DNA from: Bacteroidota bacterium
GTDB taxonomy: Bacteria; Bacteroidota; Bacteroidia; Bacteroidales; F082
Assembly: GCA_016715945.1 (NCBI GenBank)
Contig: JADJXJ010000003.1
Coordinates: 806,001 to 870,000, forward strand
Direction: 5' to 3'
DNA: 64,000 bases
The notes below the pieces were generated by a model. It was not told where the DNA came from, ran no database searches, and was given only the letters and a program-made list of their open reading frames with translations. The translations under genes and the position numbers were made by a program. Below are positions 42,968-51,955 of the stretch, piece by piece. Every line of letters begins with the position of its first letter. Within the stretch, counting starts at the first letter, position 1.

Positions 42968-45238
42968 TCAGCCAATAATCCGGAGTTTGGCAAACTTGAG
43001 CAACAATTGTTTGTTGCCGATGCCGTTGAAGTGTACCGTCGCTTTCATGTTGGCTCCGGTGCCTTCCACGCTGACCACCTTTCCGCGACCGAACTTCTGG
43101 TGTTCCACCTGCATGCCTTCTTTCAGGTTCGAAGTGTCGGAAGCTTCGAAGTCCTGTCCGCTTTCTGCCCTGGTCTCGCTGGAAGGCCGGGCAGGCTGCC
43201 GTTGAGCGATGAAAGTGGTGGTCCGGTGTGATTCAGGACTGGTTTTTGCCAGTTTGCGTGGTGTTTCCAGATAGGCAGGGTCAATTTCTTCCAAAAAGCG
43301 GCTTGGTTCCGAAAGGCTCAGGCTGCCCCAGCGGTAGCGGGTTTCGGCATGGCTCACGGTTACTTTTTTCATGGCCCTGGTGAGGGCAACATAGAACAGC
43401 CTGCGTTCCTCCTCGAGCTCGGCACGCGTTCCGAGCGATTGAATGGAAGGAAAAAGGTTTTCTTCCAGTCCTACAATATAAACATACGGAAACTCGAGTC
43501 CTTTGGCAGCGTGAATGGTCATCAGGCTGACGTAATCGCCTCCTTCTTCGTCCTTTTTATCCGCATCCGTCAGCAAAGCCACCTGCTGCATGAAATGCCC
43601 AAGCGACCTTGCGGGCCGGCCATCTTTGCCCAATTCGTCGGGATCTGGTTCGCGTTCGCTGAACTCCTGAATGGCATTGAGCAGCTCTTCGATGTTCTCG
43701 ATCCGGTTCACCGATTCAATGGCATCTTCCTCTTTGAGCGCATTGATGATACCTACCGACTTGGTAATATGACTGGCAAGCTCGAACGCATTTTTGCTTT
43801 CAAGCTGAACAATAAAGCTGCGGATCATGGTCACAAACTCCTGCAGCTTGTTCACAGTGCCACGGTTAAAGCCCGAAAGCGCATCGGGATGACGGTCGAT
43901 CAGCTCAAAGATGCTCATATTGCGCTCATTGGCAAGCACCTGCAGCTTTTCGATGGTAGTTTTTCCTATTCCCCGGGCAGGATAATTGATGACGCGCAGG
44001 AGGGCTTCTTCATCATTGGGATTGATTACCAGGCGGAAATAGGCAAGCAGGTCTTTGACTTCCCTGCGGCTGTAGAACGAAACCCCACCATAAATTTTAT
44101 AGGGTATGCCTTGTTTTCTCAGGGCTTCTTCCAGGGTGCGCGATTGTGCATTGGTTCTGTAAAGAATGGCAAAGTCCTTGTTTGGCAGCTGCTTCGACAT
44201 TTTCAAACCGAAAATGCTGTTTGCCACCAATGTGCCCTCTTCGGTGTCGGAGGTTGCGCGCAACACTGTGATCAGTTCGCCCTCCTCATTCTCGGTCCAG
44301 ACCTTTTTTTTGATCTGGTCTTTGTTGTTTTCGATCACCGAGTTTGCTGCATTAACGATGGTTTTGGTAGAGCGGTAGTTTTGTTCGAGCCTGAAAAGCT
44401 GGTAATCGGGGTAATCTTTTTTAAAGTTCAGGATGTTTTGGATGTTGGCCCCGCGAAATGCGTAAATGCTCTGGGCATCGTCGCCCACCACGGTAAGGTT
44501 CTCGTGTGCGGCTGCCATCTGCCGTATTATATGGTATTGGGCAAAGTTGGTGTCCTGATATTCATCCACAAGGATGTAGCTGAAGCGGTGCTGATATTTG
44601 TACAGCACATCTGGAAAATCGCGGAAAAGCAGGTTGGTATTGAACAACAGGTCGTCGAAATCCATGGCGTTGGCCCTTTTGAGCCTGGAGTTGTAGGTAC
44701 GGTAGAGCTCTCCGGTGAGGGGCCTGCCGGCAGCGTGGTCGGCATTGACGATTTCGGTATCGGCCAGATAATCTTCCGGTGCATACAGGTTCGACTTGGC
44801 ATTCGAAATCCTGTTGAGCAGATACGATGGGTGATACACCTTGGGGTCGAGCTGCAGTTCGGTCAGGATTTTTTTTATGAGCTGCTTGCTGTCGTCGGTG
44901 TCGTAAATGGTAAAATTATCCGGATACCCGAGATGGTGCCCTTCGGAGCGCAGGATTCGGGCAAATATGCTGTGAAAGGTGCCCATCCACACATTGCGTC
45001 CTTTGGCCGGCCCGATGAGCTGGATGATGCGTTCCTTCATCTCGCGGGCGGCTTTGTTGGTAAAAGTGAGCGCCATGATGCGGAATGGGTCGGCGCCTTT
45101 TTGCAGCAGGTAAGCAATGCGGTAGGTAAGCACACGGGTTTTACCTGCGCCTGCACCGGCTATGATCATCACCGGGCCTTCGGTTTGCTCCACAGCTTTG
45201 CGCTGTGCATCGTTGAGATGTGCGAGAATGTCAGTCAA
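42968..45238 (-). CDS. UvrD/PcrA-type superfamily 1 DNA helicase
   Basis: A 3'-5' helicase for DNA repair and clearing of replication obstacles. The 756 residues include Walker A AGAGAGKTRV (about 27-36), TFTNKAAREMKER (Ia), and DEYQDTNFAQ (motif II, about 224). GDDAQSIYAFRGA (III), EQNYRS (IV), TIHAAKGLEF (V) and VALTRAMKKV (VI) follow. The C-terminal end (KEGMQVEHQKFGRGKVV) is the Tudor-like part seen in PcrA. The frame is open to 45544, but the extra 102 residues look non-coding and include a full -7 box (45259-45266). The most likely start is TTG at 45238, giving MTDILAHLNDAQRKAV, which is where PcrA proteins normally begin. Confidence 0.92.
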   Translation of the reverse strand: MTDILAHLNDAQRKAVEQTEGPVMIIAGAGAGKTRVLTYRIAYLLQKGADPFRIMALTFTNKAAREMKERIIQLIGPAKGRNVWMGTFHSIFARILRSEGHHLGYPDNFTIYDTDDSKQLIKKILTELQLDPKVYHPSYLLNRISNAKSNLYAPEDYLADTEIVNADHAAGRPLTGELYRTYNSRLKRANAMDFDDLLFNTNLLFRDFPDVLYKYQHRFSYILVDEYQDTNFAQYHIIRQMAAAHENLTVVGDDAQSIYAFRGANIQNILNFKKDYPDYQLFRLEQNYRSTKTIVNAANSVIENNKDQIKKKVWTENEEGELITVLRATSDTEEGTLVANSIFGLKMSKQLPNKDFAILYRTNAQSRTLEEALRKQGIPYKIYGGVSFYSRREVKDLLAYFRLVINPNDEEALLRVINYPARGIGKTTIEKLQVLANERNMSIFELIDRHPDALSGFNRGTVNKLQEFVTMIRSFIVQLESKNAFELASHITKSVGIINALKEEDAIESVNRIENIEELLNAIQEFSEREPDPDELGKDGRPARSLGHFMQQVALLTDADKKDEEGGDYVSLMTIHAAKGLEFPYVYIVGLEENLFPSIQSLGTRAELEEERRLFYVALTRAMKKVTVSHAETRYRWGSLSLSEPSRFLEEIDPAYLETPRKLAKTSPESHRTTTFIAQRQPARPSSETRAESGQDFEASDTSNLKEGMQVEHQKFGRGKVVSVEGTGANMKATVHFNGIGNKQLLLKFAKLRIIG

Positions 45239-45258
45239 GCTTGGGAATTTTTGAGGGG

Positions 45259-45266
45259 CAAATTTA
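45259..45266 (-). promoter_or_regulatory. -7 box for the helicase gene
   Basis: The minus strand reads TAAATTTG, a full consensus match, 20 nt ahead of the TTG start at 45238. It lies inside the open but probably untranslated upstream frame. Confidence 0.55.
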
Positions 45267-45505
45267 GTCAAAATAGGGGGTGTTTTGGTTTGTAGCTCAC
45301 CCTGACGAATAAGTTCTGTCACGGGGCAATCGCCGGGTAGCATGGCTGAATAATCTACGGATGGCAGCATTGTCGTGCACACCTTTAATAATACTATGAC
45401 GGGTAGAGCAACTGATCTGCCTTGCGAAATGCTGTACAAAACATAGTTCCTGACCATGCTTCCGGAAAAAACCAGCAGGTTGTTTGAAAAAAAAGTGCAG
45501 AAATA
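45267..45505. other. intergenic region between divergent helicase and ribosomal promoters
   Basis: About 240 bases with no gene I can support. The minus frame is open but has no family resemblance, and the plus strand has none of note. I see no tRNA-like fold and no repeat. Confidence 0.5.
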
Positions 45506-45535
45506 TTTGAAAGACAAAAAAAAGATGTAATTTTG
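45506..45535 (+). promoter_or_regulatory. main promoter of the ribosomal super-operon
   Basis: TTTG at 45506-45509 and TAATTTTG at 45528-45535 are separated by 18 nt. The A-rich tract between and upstream of them is typical of strong promoters. The predicted start is near 45542, some 270 nt before rpsL. Confidence 0.65.
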
Positions 45536-45540
45536 CAGCC

Positions 45541-45811
45541 CCAATGAAGTGGGACATTTGAAGTAACTGGAAACGATTTAGTTAGAAGGAACCTGAAAAG
45601 CTTAACCGTTATAGGTTCTGACGCAAAAGCCAAGCATCCTCGTTCTTACAGGGCTTTTGCGGGGTTAGCAGCCTAAAACCCCATTAGGCTTTTCACCTCC
45701 TGATAGCTATTTCCCAACAAGAGTTGAAGATTTAAGATACTGTAGATCAGTTAAATAAGATTTTTAGTCCTATCAGGTAAGGAAGAAAAGAACAAAATTA
45801 ATCGTTACAAA
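45541..45811 (+). promoter_or_regulatory. long structured 5' leader of the rpsL operon
   Basis: Several stems can be drawn: GAACCT/AGGTTC (45589-45594 with 45613-45618); CGCAAAAGCC/GGCTTTTGCG (45622-45631 with 45652-45661, perfect 10 bp); AGCCTAA/TTAGGCT (45670-45676 with 45684-45690), followed by TTT; and CCTGATAG/CTATCAGG (45699-45706 with 45770-45777). GGGGTT (45661-45666) can pair instead with AACCCC in the loop of the third hairpin. CACCTCCT at 45694-45701 repeats the anti-Shine-Dalgarno core of 16S rRNA. The layout suggests attenuation or feedback control of ribosomal protein synthesis. I do not recognise a named motif. Confidence 0.6.
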
Positions 45812-46225
45812 ATGCCAACAATTCAGCAATTGGTGCGCAAAGGACGCCAGAAACTGGTAGACAAGAGCAAGTCACCTGCGCTTGATTCCTGCCCGCAGCG
45901 CCGTGGCGTGTGCGTGCGTGTTTACACTACAACGCCCAAAAAACCCAATTCGGCCATGCGTAAAGTGGCCAGGGTACGTCTCACGAACCAGAAAGAAGTC
46001 AACGCCTACATTCCGGGCGAAGGCCACAACCTTCAGGAACACTCGATCGTGCTGATCCGTGGTGGTCGTGTGAAGGACCTTCCCGGTGTAAGGTATCACA
46101 TTATTCGCGGAGCGCTCGATACTTCGGGTGTGGATGGCCGCCGCCAGAGAAGGTCGAAATACGGCGCCAAACGTCCGAAGGCTGGCAAAGCTGATGCCGC
46201 AAAAGCTCCGGCAAAGAAAAAATAA
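45812..46225 (+). CDS. rpsL: ribosomal protein S12 (uS12)
   Basis: A 30S protein at the decoding centre that controls accuracy. The 137 residues include TTTPKKPNSAMRK with Lys43/Lys44 and GRVKDLPGVRYH with Lys88. These are the residues whose change gives streptomycin resistance, so this copy looks sensitive. Asp89 is the usual methylthiolation site. A Lys/Ala-rich tail of about 12 residues extends past the E. coli length. First gene of the super-operon, behind a structured leader. Confidence 0.97.
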   Translation: MPTIQQLVRKGRQKLVDKSKSPALDSCPQRRGVCVRVYTTTPKKPNSAMRKVARVRLTNQKEVNAYIPGEGHNLQEHSIVLIRGGRVKDLPGVRYHIIRGALDTSGVDGRRQRRSKYGAKRPKAGKADAAKAPAKKK

Positions 46226-46253
46226 GTCCATTTAGCTCAACCACATACAAGCA

Positions 46254-46721
46254 ATGAGAAAAGCTAAACCAAAGAAAAGAATCATTCTCCCCGATCCGAA
46301 ATACAACGACGTATTGGTGTCGAAGTTTGTGAACAACATCATGCGCAGGGGCAAAAAGAATGTAGCTTACAAAATTTTCTACGATGCACTGGATATCGTG
46401 GCCAAGAAAACCAACGAGGATCCCGTGGAAGTATGGAAAAAGGCTCTGGCCAACGTTACGCCTTCGGTAGAGGTGCGCAGCCGCCGTATTGGTGGTGCCA
46501 CTTTCCAGATTCCCTCCGAAATCAGGCCGGCCCGTAAAATGTCGATCGGCATGAAAAACCTGATCGGCTTCTCGAAGAAACGCCACGAGAAATCTATGGG
46601 TCAGAAGCTTGCCGGCGAAATTCTGGCAGCCTACAAAGAAGAAGGTGCAGCCTTTAAAAAGAAAGAGGATACCCACAGGATGGCCGAGGCCAACAAGGCA
46701 TTCTCGCACTTCCGTTTCTAA
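46254..46721 (+). CDS. rpsG: ribosomal protein S7 (uS7)
   Basis: Primary binder of the 3' major domain of 16S rRNA and an assembly organiser of the 30S head. The 155 residues match the normal length, with RKAKPKKRIILPDP at the start, NNIMRRGKKNVAYKIFYDAL, and VEVRSRRIGGATFQIP. In E. coli S7 represses its own operon; no S12-S7 gap large enough for that element exists here (28 nt). Confidence 0.97.
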   Translation: MRKAKPKKRIILPDPKYNDVLVSKFVNNIMRRGKKNVAYKIFYDALDIVAKKTNEDPVEVWKKALANVTPSVEVRSRRIGGATFQIPSEIRPARKMSIGMKNLIGFSKKRHEKSMGQKLAGEILAAYKEEGAAFKKKEDTHRMAEANKAFSHFRF

Positions 46722-46754
46722 TACCTAGAAAACCAAGCGAATCTATTCACTGAA

Positions 46755-48875
46755 ATGTCACTCGATAAAAACACCATAGATAAACTCCGTCTTACCCGCA
46801 ATATCGGCATTATGGCCCATATTGATGCGGGTAAGACCACTACTACCGAGCGAATCCTCTATTACACTGGTAAAAGTCATAAAATCGGTGAGGTGCACGA
46901 AGGTGCTGCCACCATGGACTGGATGGTGCAGGAGCAGGAGCGAGGCATCACCATCACCTCTGCTGCTACGACCGTTTTCTGGGATTACAGAAACGAAAAA
47001 TATAAGATCAATATCATTGATACTCCCGGCCACGTTGACTTTACCGTTGAGGTAGAGCGCTCGCTGCGCGTGCTCGACGGTGCCGTGGCTTTGTTCTGTG
47101 CCGTTGGAGGCGTAGAACCACAATCGGAAACTGTGTGGCGTCAGGCCGACAAATACAAAGTGCCAAGGCTGTGCTTTGTCAATAAGATGGACCGCAGCGG
47201 TGCCGATTTCTTCAGCGTGGTACGCCAGATTAAAGAACGTCTTGGTGCCAACCCTATTCCATTGCAGATTCCTATTGGCGAAGAAGAAAACTTCCGTGGT
47301 GTGGTTGACCTGATCACCAACAAGGCTTACGTGTGGGACGATTCGTCCAAGGGCATGGTGATGGTCGAAATTCATATTCCTGAAGACATCAAGGATACTG
47401 TTGAGGAATACCGCCTTAAACTGATTGAGAATGTTGCCGAAGAAAGCGACGAGCTGCTCGAAAAGTTTATGGACGATCCGGAATCCATTACCGAAGATGA
47501 GATGATTGCACAGATCCGCAAAGCCACGGTAGAAATGCGCATTTCACCGGTGCTGTGCGGCGCCTCGTTCAAAAACAAAGGTGTGCAGCTGCTCCTCAAC
47601 GGCATTGCCCAATACCTGCCCAGCCCGCTCGATATCGAAGCAGTAAAAGGCGTCAATCCCGACACCGAAAAGGAAGAGATTCGCAAGGTAGATCCCAATG
47701 AGCCTTTCGCAGCACTGGCTTTCAAGATTGCCACCGACCCCTTTGTTGGTCGCATTGCCTTCTTCCGCGTTTACAGCGGTACCCTGGAGTCGGGATCATA
47801 TATTTTCAACGCTTCAACCGGTAAGAAAGAGCGCATTTCGCGCATCATGCAGATGCATGCCAACAAACAAAACCCGCTCGATCGCATCGAAGCCGGTGAT
47901 ATCGGAGCAGCTGTTGGATTTAAGGTGATTCGTACAGGCGACACGCTTTGCGACGAAAAGCACCCCATTGTGCTCGAGTCCATGTCGTTCCCCGAGCCGG
48001 TAATCCATGTGTCCATCGAGCCCAAAACGCAGGGCGACATCGACAAGCTGGGTGCTGCGCTTGCCAAACTGGCCGAAGAAGACCCCACATTCCGTGTGCG
48101 TACCGACGAAAACAGCGGCCAGACCGTAATTTCGGGTATGGGTGAGCTTCACCTGGAAATTATTGTTGACCGACTGAGGCGCGAGTTCAAGGTGGAATGC
48201 AACCAGGGTCGTCCGCAGGTGGCCTACAAGGAAGCCCTCGTGGGTTCGGCTCAGCACCGCGAAGTATATAAGAAACAGACCGGAGGCCGTGGTAAGTTTG
48301 CCGATATCGTATTCGAGATCGGACCTGCCGATGCAGATCAGCCCGCCGGCTTGCAGTTTATCGACGAAGTCAAGGGCGGTAATATTCCGAAAGAGTATAT
48401 CCCTGCTGTTCAGAAAGGATTCCGCGAAGCTATGACTAATGGTGTACTGGCTGGATTCCCGCTCGACAGCATGAAGGTGCGACTGATCGACGGTTCATTC
48501 CACCCTGTCGACTCCGACTCACTTTCGTTTGAGATGGCTGCAAAGATCGGTTTCAAGGAAGCCTGCCGCAAGGCTGCTTCGGTGATCCTGGAGCCTATCA
48601 TGAAGGTGGAAGTCAATACCCCGGACGAATACCTGGGCGATGTAACCGGCGACCTCAACAAGCGCCGTGCCATCCTGCGCGAAGTAACCGCCAAAATCGG
48701 TGCGCAGGTCATAAAAGCCGATGTGCCGCTGTCCGAAATGTTTGGCTATGTCACTTCGCTGCGCACACTCACCTCGGGTCGCGCTACCTCGAGCATGGAA
48801 TTCAGCCACTATGCCCAGGCACCCGACAACATTGCGCAGGAAGTAATCAACAAAGCAAGAGGCATCATTAAATAA
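46755..48875 (+). CDS. fusA: elongation factor G
   Basis: GTPase that moves tRNA and mRNA through the ribosome. The 706 residues contain AHIDAGKTTTTERILYY (P-loop, about 21-37), RGITITSAAT (switch I), DTPGHVDFTVEV (about 95) and NKMDRSGADF (about 141). Domains II-V follow, with GMGELHLEIIVDRLRREF and the C-terminal GYVTSLRTLTSGRAT. It is the housekeeping type, linked to rpsL-rpsG. tuf, which often follows, is absent: rpsJ comes 27 nt later. Confidence 0.97.
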   Translation: MSLDKNTIDKLRLTRNIGIMAHIDAGKTTTTERILYYTGKSHKIGEVHEGAATMDWMVQEQERGITITSAATTVFWDYRNEKYKINIIDTPGHVDFTVEVERSLRVLDGAVALFCAVGGVEPQSETVWRQADKYKVPRLCFVNKMDRSGADFFSVVRQIKERLGANPIPLQIPIGEEENFRGVVDLITNKAYVWDDSSKGMVMVEIHIPEDIKDTVEEYRLKLIENVAEESDELLEKFMDDPESITEDEMIAQIRKATVEMRISPVLCGASFKNKGVQLLLNGIAQYLPSPLDIEAVKGVNPDTEKEEIRKVDPNEPFAALAFKIATDPFVGRIAFFRVYSGTLESGSYIFNASTGKKERISRIMQMHANKQNPLDRIEAGDIGAAVGFKVIRTGDTLCDEKHPIVLESMSFPEPVIHVSIEPKTQGDIDKLGAALAKLAEEDPTFRVRTDENSGQTVISGMGELHLEIIVDRLRREFKVECNQGRPQVAYKEALVGSAQHREVYKKQTGGRGKFADIVFEIGPADADQPAGLQFIDEVKGGNIPKEYIPAVQKGFREAMTNGVLAGFPLDSMKVRLIDGSFHPVDSDSLSFEMAAKIGFKEACRKAASVILEPIMKVEVNTPDEYLGDVTGDLNKRRAILREVTAKIGAQVIKADVPLSEMFGYVTSLRTLTSGRATSSMEFSHYAQAPDNIAQEVINKARGIIK

Positions 48876-48902
48876 GAAAGGTAACCTTAATCATCTACTA
48901 AA

Positions 48903-49208
48903 GTGAGCCAGAGAATAAGAATCAAACTGAAGTCGTACGACCACAACCTGGTTGATAAGTCAGCCGAAAAGATTGTCAAGACCGTGAAAGCTACCGGTGC
49001 TGTTGTGAATGGCCCGATTCCGCTTCCGACCGACAAGAAAATATACACTGTGCTGCGTTCGACTTTCGTGCACAAAAAATCAAGGGAGCAGTTCGAGCTT
49101 TCGTCCTACAAGCGATTGCTCGACATTTACAGCTCCACCTCGCAGACCATCGACGCTTTGATGAAACTGGAACTTCCCAGTGGCGTTGAAGTTGAAATCA
49201 AGGTTTGA
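48903..49208 (+). CDS. rpsJ: ribosomal protein S10 (uS10)
   Basis: 30S head protein, also NusE, the partner of NusB in antitermination. The 101 residues start with GTG and read MSQRIRIKLKSYDHNLVD, then GPIPLPTDKKIYTVLRSTFVHKKSREQFE. First gene of the former S10 cluster, here joined to fusA. Confidence 0.97.
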   Translation: MSQRIRIKLKSYDHNLVDKSAEKIVKTVKATGAVVNGPIPLPTDKKIYTVLRSTFVHKKSREQFELSSYKRLLDIYSSTSQTIDALMKLELPSGVEVEIKV

Positions 49209-49252
49209 CCGGAGGCATAAAACGATTGAATGACCATTAAAAGTCCAGGGAA

Positions 49253-49876
49253 ATGTCAGGATTACTAGGAAAGAAAATTGGAATGACGAGCATCTACGAC
49301 GGAAACGGGAAGAATATTCCTGTGACGGTCATCGAAGCTGGTCCATGTGTGGTAACACAGATCCGCACACTTGAAAAAGATGGTTACGAAGCCATCCAGC
49401 TCGCTTTCGACGAAAAGAAAGAAAAGCATACGACCAATGCCCTTAAAGGCCATTTTGCAAAGGCCGGCACCACCCCGAAGCGAGTCATGTCGGAATTCAC
49501 TAGGTTTGAGCAGCGCAAAAGCTTCGGAGATGTGCTTACCGTAGATGTATTTATGGAAGGCGAGTTTGTTGACGTAAGCGGTGTATCGAAGGGTAAAGGC
49601 TTCCAGGGCGTTGTAAAGCGTCACCACTTTGGTGGAATCGGCCAGGCTACCCATGGTCAGCACAACAGGTTGCGTGCACCCGGATCGCTCGGCGCTTCGT
49701 CCTATCCCTCGCGTGTGGTCAAAGGTCTGCGTATGGCCGGCCGTATGGGAGGCAAAAAGGTTAAGGTACTCAACCTGCAGATTGTGAAAATAATTCCGGA
49801 AAAGAACCTCATTCTTGTGAAAGGTGCAGTTCCCGGTCCTAAAAACGGATATTTAAAAATTGAGCGATGGAGCTAG
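49253..49876 (+). CDS. rplC: ribosomal protein L3 (uL3)
   Basis: Early-binding 50S protein near the peptidyl transferase centre. The 207 residues show GLLGKKIGMTSIYD at the start and the loop HHFGGIGQATHGQHNRLRAPGS. GMGGKKVKVLNLQIVKI-like end segments follow. It overlaps rplD by 10 nt. Confidence 0.97.
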   Translation: MSGLLGKKIGMTSIYDGNGKNIPVTVIEAGPCVVTQIRTLEKDGYEAIQLAFDEKKEKHTTNALKGHFAKAGTTPKRVMSEFTRFEQRKSFGDVLTVDVFMEGEFVDVSGVSKGKGFQGVVKRHHFGGIGQATHGQHNRLRAPGSLGASSYPSRVVKGLRMAGRMGGKKVKVLNLQIVKIIPEKNLILVKGAVPGPKNGYLKIERWS

Positions 49877-50493
49877 TAGTTCATAAAATCAGTGGCGAAG
49901 CCACAGAGCGTAAGGTTCGCCTGAATGAAGCAATCTTCGGTATTGAGCCGAACGACCATGCCATATACCTCGACGTGAAGCAGTACCTTGCCAATCAGCG
50001 TCAAGGAACGCACAAAGCCAAGGAAAAGAGCGAGGTTTCGGGTAGCACCCGCAAGCTCAAACGCCAGAAAGGCACAGGTACAGCCAGGGCTGGTAGCATC
50101 AAGTCGCCTTTGTTTGTGGGTGGCGGACGTGTTTTCGGTCCCAAACCCCGCGATTACAGCTTCAAGCTGAATAAAAAGCTGAAACAACTTGCACGCCGTT
50201 CGGCCCTCACCTATAAGGCTCAGAACCAGGTAATCACCGTGCTTGAGGACTTCACCTTCGATGCACCTAAAACCAAGCAGGTTCTGGCTGCACTCAAGAA
50301 TTTGAAATTCGATGGCAGGCGGGCATTGTTTGTGATGAACAAAGCTGACCGCAATGTGGTGCTCTCGGCCCGCAACCTCCAGAACGTAAAAGTGATGACA
50401 GCCGAAAGCCTGAATACCTATGAAATTCTTAATGCAAGCAGGCTGTTTGTAGTCGAAAGTGCACTCAACACCATTGATCAGCTGCTTTCGTAA
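49867..50493 (+). CDS. rplD: ribosomal protein L4 (uL4)
   Basis: 50S protein lining the exit tunnel; in E. coli it also regulates the S10 operon. The 208 residues contain the extended tunnel loop KQKGTGTARAGSIKSPLFVGGG-type segment (about 68-90) and the globular end with LNTYEILNASRL. The start overlaps the rplC stop region by 10 nt, pointing to coupled translation. Confidence 0.96.
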   Translation: MELVVHKISGEATERKVRLNEAIFGIEPNDHAIYLDVKQYLANQRQGTHKAKEKSEVSGSTRKLKRQKGTGTARAGSIKSPLFVGGGRVFGPKPRDYSFKLNKKLKQLARRSALTYKAQNQVITVLEDFTFDAPKTKQVLAALKNLKFDGRRALFVMNKADRNVVLSARNLQNVKVMTAESLNTYEILNASRLFVVESALNTIDQLLS

Positions 50494-50511
50494 CCGAAAA
50501 AACTTACTGAA

Positions 50512-50805
50512 ATGATACAGATCATCCACAAACCGGTCATTACCGAAAAAATGACGACAATCACCGAGAAGCTGCCACAGTACGCCTTTATTGTTGACAA
50601 GCGTGCCAACAAGATTCAGATCAAAAAGGCAATCAAGGAGCTCTACGGCGTCAACGTGGTTTCGGTAAATACGATGAATTACTCCGGCAAGCGCAAGACG
50701 CGTTACACCAAAACTGGAATTCTTTCAGGCAAGACTGCAGCTTTCAAGAAGGCTGTGGTGACCCTGGCCGAAGGTGAAACTATTGATTTTTTCAGCAATA
50801 TCTAA
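50512..50805 (+). CDS. rplW: ribosomal protein L23 (uL23)
   Basis: 50S protein at the tunnel exit, docking site for trigger factor and SRP. The 97 residues show IHKPVITEKMTTITEKLPQYAFIVD and NKIQIKKAIKELYGVNVVSVNT. Normal length, with the usual loop GKRKTRYTKTGILSGK. Confidence 0.96.
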   Translation: MIQIIHKPVITEKMTTITEKLPQYAFIVDKRANKIQIKKAIKELYGVNVVSVNTMNYSGKRKTRYTKTGILSGKTAAFKKAVVTLAEGETIDFFSNI

Positions 50806-50816
50806 GTCTAAGATAA

Positions 50817-51641
50817 ATGGCTCTCAAGAAATACAAACCAACAACACCTGGTCAGCGTTTCAAGCTGATTAGTGCGTTCGACGATATTACGACCAGCACA
50901 CCTGAAAAGTCGCTTCTGGCTCCGTACAAAAGCAAGGGTGGCCGCAACAATACGGGTAAGATGACCATGCGCCACATGGGTGGTGGTCACAAACAGCGCT
51001 ATCGTATCATCGACTTCAAACGCGATAAGGATGGTATTCCTGCTACGGTAAAGTCGATTGAGTACGACCCGAACCGCACTGCACGCATTGCCCTCGTTAC
51101 CTATGCCGATGGCGAAAAGCGTTACATTGTGGCTCCTCACGGACTTCAGGTTGGGCAGCAGGTGCTCAGCGGAAAGGGTGTTGCACCGAATGTGGGCAAC
51201 ACGCTCTATCTCAGCGAGATCCCTTTCGGTACCGTTGTTCACAACATTGAACTGCGTCCTGGACAGGGTGCCAAGATTGCCCGCAGCGCCGGCTCGTATG
51301 CGCAACTGATGTCGCGCGATGGTAAGTACGCCATTCTGAAGATGCCTTCGGGCGAAACCCGCATGATCCTGCAAGCCTGCAAGGCTACAGTGGGCATGGT
51401 AAGCAATGTGGACCACAACCTGGAGAAATCGGGTAAAGCTGGTCGCAGCCGCTGGCTCGGTCGTCGTCCGCGTGTAAGGGGTGTGGCCATGAACCCCGTT
51501 GATCACCCGATGGGTGGTGGCGAAGGTCGTGCTTCGGGAGGTCATCCTCGTTCGCGCAAGGGTATTCCTGCCAAGGGTTACAAGACTCGCAGCAAGAAAA
51601 ACCTTTCGGATCGCTACATCATCGAAAGAAGAAAGAAATAA
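50817..51641 (+). CDS. rplB: ribosomal protein L2 (uL2)
   Basis: 50S protein essential for subunit joining and peptidyl transfer. The 274 residues include RHMGGGHKQRYRIIDFKR and the conserved C-terminal NPVDHPMGGGEGRASGGHP with the functionally important His. Normal length. Confidence 0.97.
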   Translation: MALKKYKPTTPGQRFKLISAFDDITTSTPEKSLLAPYKSKGGRNNTGKMTMRHMGGGHKQRYRIIDFKRDKDGIPATVKSIEYDPNRTARIALVTYADGEKRYIVAPHGLQVGQQVLSGKGVAPNVGNTLYLSEIPFGTVVHNIELRPGQGAKIARSAGSYAQLMSRDGKYAILKMPSGETRMILQACKATVGMVSNVDHNLEKSGKAGRSRWLGRRPRVRGVAMNPVDHPMGGGEGRASGGHPRSRKGIPAKGYKTRSKKNLSDRYIIERRKK

Positions 51642-51665
51642 CCTTAAGCCGAAAACTACCTTAAT

Positions 51666-51944
51666 ATGAGCCGTTCGTTAAAAAAAGGACCATACATTCA
51701 CTACAAGCTCGAAAAGCGGGTGATGGAAAACATCGAGTCGAACAAAAAGACGGTGATCAAAACATGGTCGCGTGCTTCGATGATTGCCCCTGAGTTTGTA
51801 GGACAGACTATTGCTGTGCACAATGGCAACAAATTCATTCCGGTTTACATCACCGAGAACATGGTAGGCCACAAACTCGGCGAGTTTGCGCCCACCCGTA
51901 TCTTCAGGGGCCACGCCGGAAAAAAGGACAAAGGAAAAAAATAA
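51666..51944 (+). CDS. rpsS: ribosomal protein S19 (uS19)
   Basis: 30S head protein that contacts the A-site tRNA side and forms a pair with S13. The 92 residues read MSRSLKKGPYIHYKLEKRV, then TWSRASMIAPEFVG and HKLGEFAPTRIFRGHAG. Lys-rich C-terminus. Confidence 0.97.
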   Translation: MSRSLKKGPYIHYKLEKRVMENIESNKKTVIKTWSRASMIAPEFVGQTIAVHNGNKFIPVYITENMVGHKLGEFAPTRIFRGHAGKKDKGKK

Positions 51945-51955
51945 GCTGAAATATC

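Noticed and set aside
43349..45295. Open frame of 648 codons on the plus strand opposite the helicase gene
   Set aside because: Antisense shadow of a well-supported helicase; no recognisable motif.
45239..45544. N-terminal extension of the helicase on the minus strand
   Set aside because: Contains a -7 promoter box, has no similarity to PcrA N-termini, and would give an atypical hydrophobic leader.
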